Source: G965220825 sp965220825 (GTDB taxonomy: Bacteria > Pseudomonadota > Alphaproteobacteria > UBA828). Taken from it: DNA of 64,000 nt. The notes under the pieces were generated by a model. The model ran no database searches, was not told the origin of the DNA, and saw only the letters and a program-made list of their open reading frames with translations. A program made the position numbers and the translations under genes. Shown here piece after piece: positions 59,604-64,000 of the stretch (position 1 is the stretch's first letter; each line of letters begins with the position of its first letter). The stretch is from contig OZ244839.1 of NCBI GenBank assembly GCA_965220825.1, forward strand, positions 2,976,001 to 3,040,000, written 5' to 3'.

Positions 59604-61094
59604 CTAGCGGTCGATGTCTCCCATGCACATATATTTGACCTCCATGAACTCCTCGAGGCCGTAGTGGGAGCCCTCGCGGCCGATGCCGGATTCCTTTACC
59701 CCGCCGAAGGGCGCAACCTCGGTGGAAATGATTCCGGTGTTGATCCCGACAATTCCATATTCGAGCTGCTCGGCGACCCGCCAGATGCGGCCGATGTCGC
59801 GGCTGTAGAAATAGGCGGCGAGGCCGAACTCGGTGTCGTTGGCGAGCTGTACCGCCTCGTCGTCCGTCTCGAAACGGAAGAGCGGCGCCAGGGGCCCGAA
59901 GGTCTCCTCGCGGGCGACCTTCATCTGGGTGTTCACATTGGCGATGACGGTGGGCTCGAAGAAGTTGCCGCCCAGCGGGTGCCGCTTGCCGCCCTGGAGC
60001 ACCGTCGCACCTTTCTCCACCGCATCCTGGATATGCTCCTCCACCTTGCGGACCGCTTCCTGGTCGATCAGCGGCCCTTGCTGGGTCTCGCCCTCGAGTC
60101 CGGGGCCCACGACCAGCTTGGACGACGCCTCGGCGAGCCGCTCCGCGAAGCTCTCATAGACGCCGCCCTGCACGAGGAAGCGGTTGGCGCAGACGCAGGT
60201 CTGGCCCGTATTGCGGTATTTGGAGGCGATGGCGCCGTTGACCGCCGATTCCATGTCGGCGTCGTCGAACACGATGAAGGGCGCGTTGCCGCCTAGCTCC
60301 ATGGAGACCTTTTTGACCGTCTGGGCGCACTGCTCCAGCAGCACCTTGCCCACCTCGGTGGAGCCAGTGAAGGAAAGCTTGCGCACGATGGGGTTGGCGG
60401 TGATTTCACCGCCAACGTCGTGGGATGGCCCGGTGATCACGTTGAAGACCCCGGGCGGAATGCCGGCCCGCTCGCCGAGCTCGCAGAGCGCGAGGGCGGA
60501 GAAGGGCGTGGCGGTCGCCGGCCGCGCGACGACGGTGCAGCCGGCGGCGAGCGCCGGGCCCGCCTTCCGCGCGATCATCGCATTGGGGAAGTTCCAGGGC
60601 GTGATCATGCCCACCACGCCCACGGGCTCCTTCGTCACCACGATACGCCGGTCGGCGAGCGGCTGCGGGATGACGTCGCCATAGGCGCGTTTTCCCTCTT
60701 CGGCGAACCATTCGATGAAGGAGCCGCCATAGGCGATCTCACCCCGCGATTCCGCCAGGGGCTTGCCCTGCTCGGCGGTCATGATGACGGCAAGATCCTC
60801 CTGATTCGCCATCATCAGGTCGTACCATTTGCGCAGGATCGCGGCGCGCTCCTTGGCGGTCTTGGCGCGCCAGGCCGGGAAGGCCCGATTGGCGGCCTCG
60901 ATGGCGGCCCGGGTTTCGGCCGCGGAGAATGCCGGAATGGTGCCGACGACCCGTCCGTCGGCCGGGTTGGTCACGTCGGTGGTTCTGCCGGATGTGGCGT
61001 CGAGCCACTTGCCGTCCACATAGCATTGCTGACGGAACAGCGCGGGATCCTCCAGGAAGATTCCCTTTGCGATTTCAGCGGCGGCCGCGGTCAT
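59604..61094 (-). CDS. gabD: NAD(P)-dependent succinate-semialdehyde dehydrogenase
   Basis: This 496-residue aldehyde dehydrogenase has ITPWNFPNAMIARKAGPALA, the NAD-binding FTGSTEVGKVLLEQCA, catalytic Glu in ELGGNAPFIVFDDADMESAV, and the nucleophile Cys in NTGQTCVCANRFLVQGGVYE. It ends with NTGIISTEVAPFGGVKESGI and EGSHYGLEEFMEVKYMCMGD, typical of GabD. It oxidises succinate semialdehyde to succinate. No gabT is nearby. Confidence 0.94.
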   Translation of the reverse strand: MTAAAAEIAKGIFLEDPALFRQQCYVDGKWLDATSGRTTDVTNPADGRVVGTIPAFSAAETRAAIEAANRAFPAWRAKTAKERAAILRKWYDLMMANQEDLAVIMTAEQGKPLAESRGEIAYGGSFIEWFAEEGKRAYGDVIPQPLADRRIVVTKEPVGVVGMITPWNFPNAMIARKAGPALAAGCTVVARPATATPFSALALCELGERAGIPPGVFNVITGPSHDVGGEITANPIVRKLSFTGSTEVGKVLLEQCAQTVKKVSMELGGNAPFIVFDDADMESAVNGAIASKYRNTGQTCVCANRFLVQGGVYESFAERLAEASSKLVVGPGLEGETQQGPLIDQEAVRKVEEHIQDAVEKGATVLQGGKRHPLGGNFFEPTVIANVNTQMKVAREETFGPLAPLFRFETDDEAVQLANDTEFGLAAYFYSRDIGRIWRVAEQLEYGIVGINTGIISTEVAPFGGVKESGIGREGSHYGLEEFMEVKYMCMGDIDR

Positions 61095-61207
61095 GATCCA
61101 TCCCTCCCGTCTTCGGCCCGCAGTATCGCCGATGCGGAACGGGCGTTAAACCCTGCCGCCAGCCGCACTTGGCCCATGGCGGAGAGGATGCGAGACTTGC
61201 CGCCGTC

Positions 61208-61780
61208 ATGGGAGTATCGGACACGCGGTTCCGGGCCGGCCTCGACCGCCGGGCCTTCTTTGTTGGCGCAGGTGCGGCGCTGGGCCTCGCGGCGGCCGGC
61301 GGCGCCCGCGCGGGCACCTATCTCGAGCACAAGGAACGGCGCGTCCCCCTGCGCGGCCTGTGGACGGACGAAGTGGTCGACCGCGTCTACTGGAAGGACG
61401 GCCGCTATATCGATCCGGCGCTCGATGCCTACAGCCACTTGATGCGCGATTGGCGGAACGGCGCGAAGACGCCGATCTTCTACGGCGTGCTCGACCAGCT
61501 CTTCTTCCTGTGGGACGCGCTCGGGAGAGATGGTGCGGTGGGCCTCATTTCGGGCTACCGCTCGGCCGCGACCAATGACATGTTGCGGGACCGTGGCGAG
61601 GGCGTCGCCCGCGATTCGCTCCACATGCTGGGTATGGCGGCGGATGTCCGGTTCGACCGCGTGGACGCGAAGACGGTCTGGGACAGGGCGGTCTCGCTGC
61701 GCTTCGGCGGTGCCGGCCTCTACCGGCGCTCGGATTTCGTCCATCTGGATGTGGGGCCGGTGCGGCGCTGGGAGGGCTGA
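61208..61780 (+). CDS. DUF882/YcbK-like M15 peptidase with Tat signal
   Basis: This 190-residue protein starts MGVSDTRFRAGLDRRAFFVG with a twin-arginine-like signal (DRRAFF) and hydrophobic core, cleaved near GGARA. The mature domain has HKERRVPLRGLWTDEVVDRV, SGYRSAATND and the zinc ligands His in DSLHMLGMAADVRF (HxxxxxxD) and SDFVHLDVG. This is the DUF882/peptidase M15_3 family, periplasmic peptidoglycan-related hydrolases such as MepK. The TTG at 61169 is a less likely start. Confidence 0.88.
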   Translation: MGVSDTRFRAGLDRRAFFVGAGAALGLAAAGGARAGTYLEHKERRVPLRGLWTDEVVDRVYWKDGRYIDPALDAYSHLMRDWRNGAKTPIFYGVLDQLFFLWDALGRDGAVGLISGYRSAATNDMLRDRGEGVARDSLHMLGMAADVRFDRVDAKTVWDRAVSLRFGGAGLYRRSDFVHLDVGPVRRWEG

Positions 61781-61806
61781 CCCGGCGCGGGCCGTGGAAT
61801 GCCCGC

Positions 61807-63000
61807 TCAGGGCCGGTGGACGGCCGCCACATAGGCCGCCGAGCGCATCTCGGTCAGGCGGGACGCGGTCCGCTTGAAATCGAACGCGCCGTCGCCCGCG
61901 GGATAGAGCTCGTCCGGCGGCGCGTCCGCAGCACAGATCAGGTGGACCCGGTGCTCGTAGAGCACATCGAGCAGCGTCGCGAAGCGCTTGGCTTCGTTCC
62001 GCAGTGCCGGGCCCATCCGCGGAATCCCGTTTAGGATCAGAGTGTGGAACGCGGCCTGAAGGGCGAGATAGTCCACCGCACCCAGCGGGCGGGCGCAAAG
62101 TTCGTCGAAATGCGCCATGGCGACGCCCTTGGCGGTTTTCTTCAGGGTGAGCGTCCGCCCGCCCGGAACCTCGATCGTGGCAGGCGCCGGTGTCGCGTCT
62201 CCCGTAAGCCGGCGGAAAGCGAGTGCGAGCGCCGTATCCGCCTCCGCCGACAGCGGCGTGTGATAGAGGCGGGCCTCCCTGAGATAGAGCTGCCGATAGT
62301 CCTGGGCGCCGTCGAGCTCGAGCACCTCCATCCGCGCCTTTACCAGCTCGATGAAGGGCACGAAGTTCTGGCGGTTGATACCGCCTTCGTAGAGGGCGTC
62401 CGGCGCATGGTTGGAGGTCATGACCGCGGTAACGCCCGCATCCAGCAGCCCATGGAACAGGCGCCCGAGGATCATCGCGTCCCCGATGTCGGAGACATGG
62501 AACTCGTCGAAACAGAGCAGCCTCGCATCGCGCGCAATGTCCGCCGTTAAGGACGAGAATATTTCCGTCGCCCTTTCGCCGCCCGCGAGGCCCGCGCGGT
62601 TGATGGCACGGTGAACCTCCTGCATGAAGGCGTGGTAGTGGACCCGCCGCTTCGCCGGGGTGGCCGCTCCCTCGAAGAAGAGGTCCATGAGCAGGGTCTT
62701 TCCGCGGCCCACGCCGCCGAAGAGATAAAGGCCGCCGGGGGCGGCCGGCGGCGCTTCGCTCCCACCGCCGAAAAGCCGCCAGGAGCGCCGTTTCTTGCCC
62801 CCGCGACGGGTATCGGGCGCAGCCAGGCTTTCGTGCAGGGCCTGGAGACGCGCGGCCGCGTGGGCCTGGGCAGGATCGAAACGCAACCTGCCCGCTTCGC
62901 ACAGCGCGCGGTAGCCCGCCGCCGGGCCCTCCGCGTCTCCTGCGCCCGCGCAGCCGGTCTCGCGCGACTGGTTCCGCGATGCGGCGTCCTCCTGCGTCAT
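61807..63000 (-). CDS. zapE: Cell division protein ZapE / AFG1-like ATPase
   Basis: This 397-residue AAA-type ATPase has Walker A GLYLFGGVGRGKTLLMDLFF, RRVHYHAFMQEVHRAINRAG, Walker B LLCFDEFHVSDIGDAMILGR and TSNHAPDALYEGGINRQNFV. The family is AFG1 in mitochondria and ZapE in bacteria, where it acts on the division ring. The start is the ATG at 63000 (MTQEDAAS), which overlaps the DUF2182 gene stop (ATGA). Confidence 0.92.
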   Translation of the reverse strand: MTQEDAASRNQSRETGCAGAGDAEGPAAGYRALCEAGRLRFDPAQAHAAARLQALHESLAAPDTRRGGKKRRSWRLFGGGSEAPPAAPGGLYLFGGVGRGKTLLMDLFFEGAATPAKRRVHYHAFMQEVHRAINRAGLAGGERATEIFSSLTADIARDARLLCFDEFHVSDIGDAMILGRLFHGLLDAGVTAVMTSNHAPDALYEGGINRQNFVPFIELVKARMEVLELDGAQDYRQLYLREARLYHTPLSAEADTALALAFRRLTGDATPAPATIEVPGGRTLTLKKTAKGVAMAHFDELCARPLGAVDYLALQAAFHTLILNGIPRMGPALRNEAKRFATLLDVLYEHRVHLICAADAPPDELYPAGDGAFDFKRTASRLTEMRSAAYVAAVHRP

Positions 63001-63818
63001 CCCGCGACGCAGAGGTAGATGCCGGCTCCCGTCATGGCGCCGCCGCCGAGGCGGGCGATCCACTGGCCCTTCGGCAAGAGCTTTTCCGCGGCGACGAAGG
63101 CCGTGATCGCCGCCACCAGGCCGAGGTTCATCACGCCGCCCACGAACAGCAGTCCCATGACGGCCCAGCAGCAGCCGAGGCAGAACGCGCCATGGCCGAA
63201 ACCCATGCGGAGGGCCCCGGCCGGCCCCGGCCGCCAATGCTGCATGAGAAACGCCATCGGCGAGCGGCAGTGGCGGAGGCAGGCATTTTTGAGCGGAGTC
63301 CACTGATAGAGGCCGGCGGCGATAAGCAGCGCGCCGCCTAAGACGGTACTGGTGCTTACCATGGCCGGCGAGAGCAGCGCCGCCTGCTGCAGGCCCCATT
63401 GCAATGCGGTCGCGCCCATGCTGAAGCCGGTCCAGGCCAGCAGATATCCCGAGGCGAACAGGCCGGTGGAGAGGCGGGGTGTGCCGCCGCCCGCCGGCCC
63501 CCTCGCGACCTTCGCGAACATCAGGACTGTCGGTGCGGCGCCCGGGAGCATCATGCCCGCCATCATCACCGCCCACATGACGAACATGAGCGCCCCGTCC
63601 ATGGCGCTCCACGCCCGAAGCGCCATCGCCGACATGGCGTCGCCTTCGGACATGGCCATCCCGTGGGAATCCATGTCCATGCCGAGGGTCAGGTGGACGA
63701 GATAGAACCAGGCGAGGCCCGTGGCGACCGCGAGACAAGCGGCAATGATCAGCGTGTCCCGCCGGAGAAGAGCTTCGATGGGGAAGGGCGCTGCGTCCGA
63801 CGCCGCCGAATCGCGCAT
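62997..63818 (-). CDS. DUF2182 integral membrane protein
   Basis: This 273-residue polytopic membrane protein starts MRDSAASDAAPFPIEALLRR. About six to seven hydrophobic helices are visible. The DUF2182 hallmarks are AMDGALMFVMWAVMMAGMML, LYQWTPLKNACLRHCRSPM and GHGAFCLGCCWAVMGLLFVG. The family is described as predicted metal-binding membrane proteins; function is unknown. A short Met/His/Asp stretch (GMDMDSHGMAM) near residue 50 could bind metal. It is coupled to zapE by ATGA. Confidence 0.9.
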   Translation of the reverse strand: MRDSAASDAAPFPIEALLRRDTLIIAACLAVATGLAWFYLVHLTLGMDMDSHGMAMSEGDAMSAMALRAWSAMDGALMFVMWAVMMAGMMLPGAAPTVLMFAKVARGPAGGGTPRLSTGLFASGYLLAWTGFSMGATALQWGLQQAALLSPAMVSTSTVLGGALLIAAGLYQWTPLKNACLRHCRSPMAFLMQHWRPGPAGALRMGFGHGAFCLGCCWAVMGLLFVGGVMNLGLVAAITAFVAAEKLLPKGQWIARLGGGAMTGAGIYLCVAG

Positions 63819-63820
63819 GC

Positions 63821-64000
63821 TCAGTCGCACTTGGCGGTGAGTCCGCCGTCCACCACCAGATCGGCGGCGGTCACGTACCGGGCTTCGTCGGATGCGAGAT
63901 AGAGGGCGGCGTAAGCCACGTCCCACCCGTCCCCCATGCGGCCCATGGGAACCTGCGCATGGCGTTTGGCGATCAGGTCGTCGAGCCTGCCGCCCGCATA
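63821..64000 (-). CDS. SDR family oxidoreductase, C-terminal part (runs off the window)
   Basis: The last 59 codons are present. They encode AKRHAQVPMGRMGDGWDVAY, then AALYLASDEARYVTAADLVV and DGGLTAKCD with a TGA stop. This is the invariant C-terminal end of short-chain dehydrogenases (P-x-GR-x-G, LASDEA, VDGG). The stop is only 2 bp before the DUF2182 start, so the two are likely co-transcribed. The rest lies beyond the right edge. Confidence 0.88.
   Translation of the reverse strand, partial: YAGGRLDDLIAKRHAQVPMGRMGDGWDVAYAALYLASDEARYVTAADLVVDGGLTAKCD

Overview
The window is GC-rich, tightly packed bacterial chromosome, most likely from an alphaproteobacterium of the Rhodospirillales type. 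This is inferred from gene order: xerD, aroK, aroB, a CorC-like gene and bolA in a row; chorismate mutase-hisC-tyrA; dut-coaBC; a metX-metW pair; mlaA-mlaC; and a Zur regulator with a znu operon. No rRNA is present. One tRNA (Asn) is present. Coding density is high, with many ATGA, GTGA and TGATG start/stop overlaps. No plasmid, prophage or CRISPR signal was seen.

Layout. Positions 1-8.8 kb hold a short-chain dehydrogenase, a threonine-dehydrogenase-type epimerase, an EamA exporter, a TerB/J-domain protein, an unusual EF-G-like GTPase, an mlaA-mlaC-lipoprotein operon and accA. From 8.9 to 13.8 kb lies a zinc module: an orphan brnA antitoxin with a broken brnT, then zur, a small membrane ORF and znuCBA on the minus strand, diverging from the zinc enzyme gene folE. 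From 13.8 to 20.3 kb is the conserved xerD/aroK/aroB/corC/bolA block. From 20.4 to 27.5 kb are catabolic enzymes (SDR, FAH, two PLP enzymes), rpmJ and a fused 2-oxoacid dehydrogenase E1. From 27.6 to 34.1 kb is a hydantoinase locus whose B subunit is duplicated. From 34.3 to 38.7 kb are a RimK ATP-grasp/M14/retropepsin module and metW-metX. From 39 to 45.1 kb are aromatic amino acid genes, gdhA and dut-coaBC. From 45.1 to 49.7 kb is the most plastic stretch: a transposase fragment abutting a palindrome, an acyl-CoA ligase, an AT-rich gene with a HEPN/DUF4145-like tail, an intact IS481-type insertion sequence with a 7-bp target duplication, and tRNA-Asn. From 49.9 to 64 kb are an acyltransferase-like protein, a TPP enzyme, RidA, O-acetylhomoserine sulfhydrylase, an amidohydrolase, a luciferase-like oxidoreductase, diaminopropionate ammonia-lyase, an SDR, a tail-less ArfA, succinate-semialdehyde dehydrogenase, a DUF882 peptidase, ZapE and a DUF2182 membrane protein.

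How parts fit together. MetX (O-acetylhomoserine formation), MetW and the distant MetY form a direct sulfhydrylation route to homocysteine. Zur, ZnuCBA and FolE form a zinc-homeostasis unit around a shared palindromic promoter. AroK, AroB, chorismate mutase, HisC and TyrA serve aromatic amino acid synthesis. Many other genes (hydantoinase, FAH, acyl-CoA ligase, DpaL, aldehyde dehydrogenase) suggest broad use of organic acids and amino acids.

The main non-coding feature is a family of intergenic palindromes. Four are near-perfect 75-77 bp copies, two are half copies with a shared extension, and one may be a collapsed copy. Other items of interest are the zur/folE overlapping promoters, the small membrane ORF coupled to znuC, the hyuB duplication with a decayed neighbour copy, and the short ArfA.
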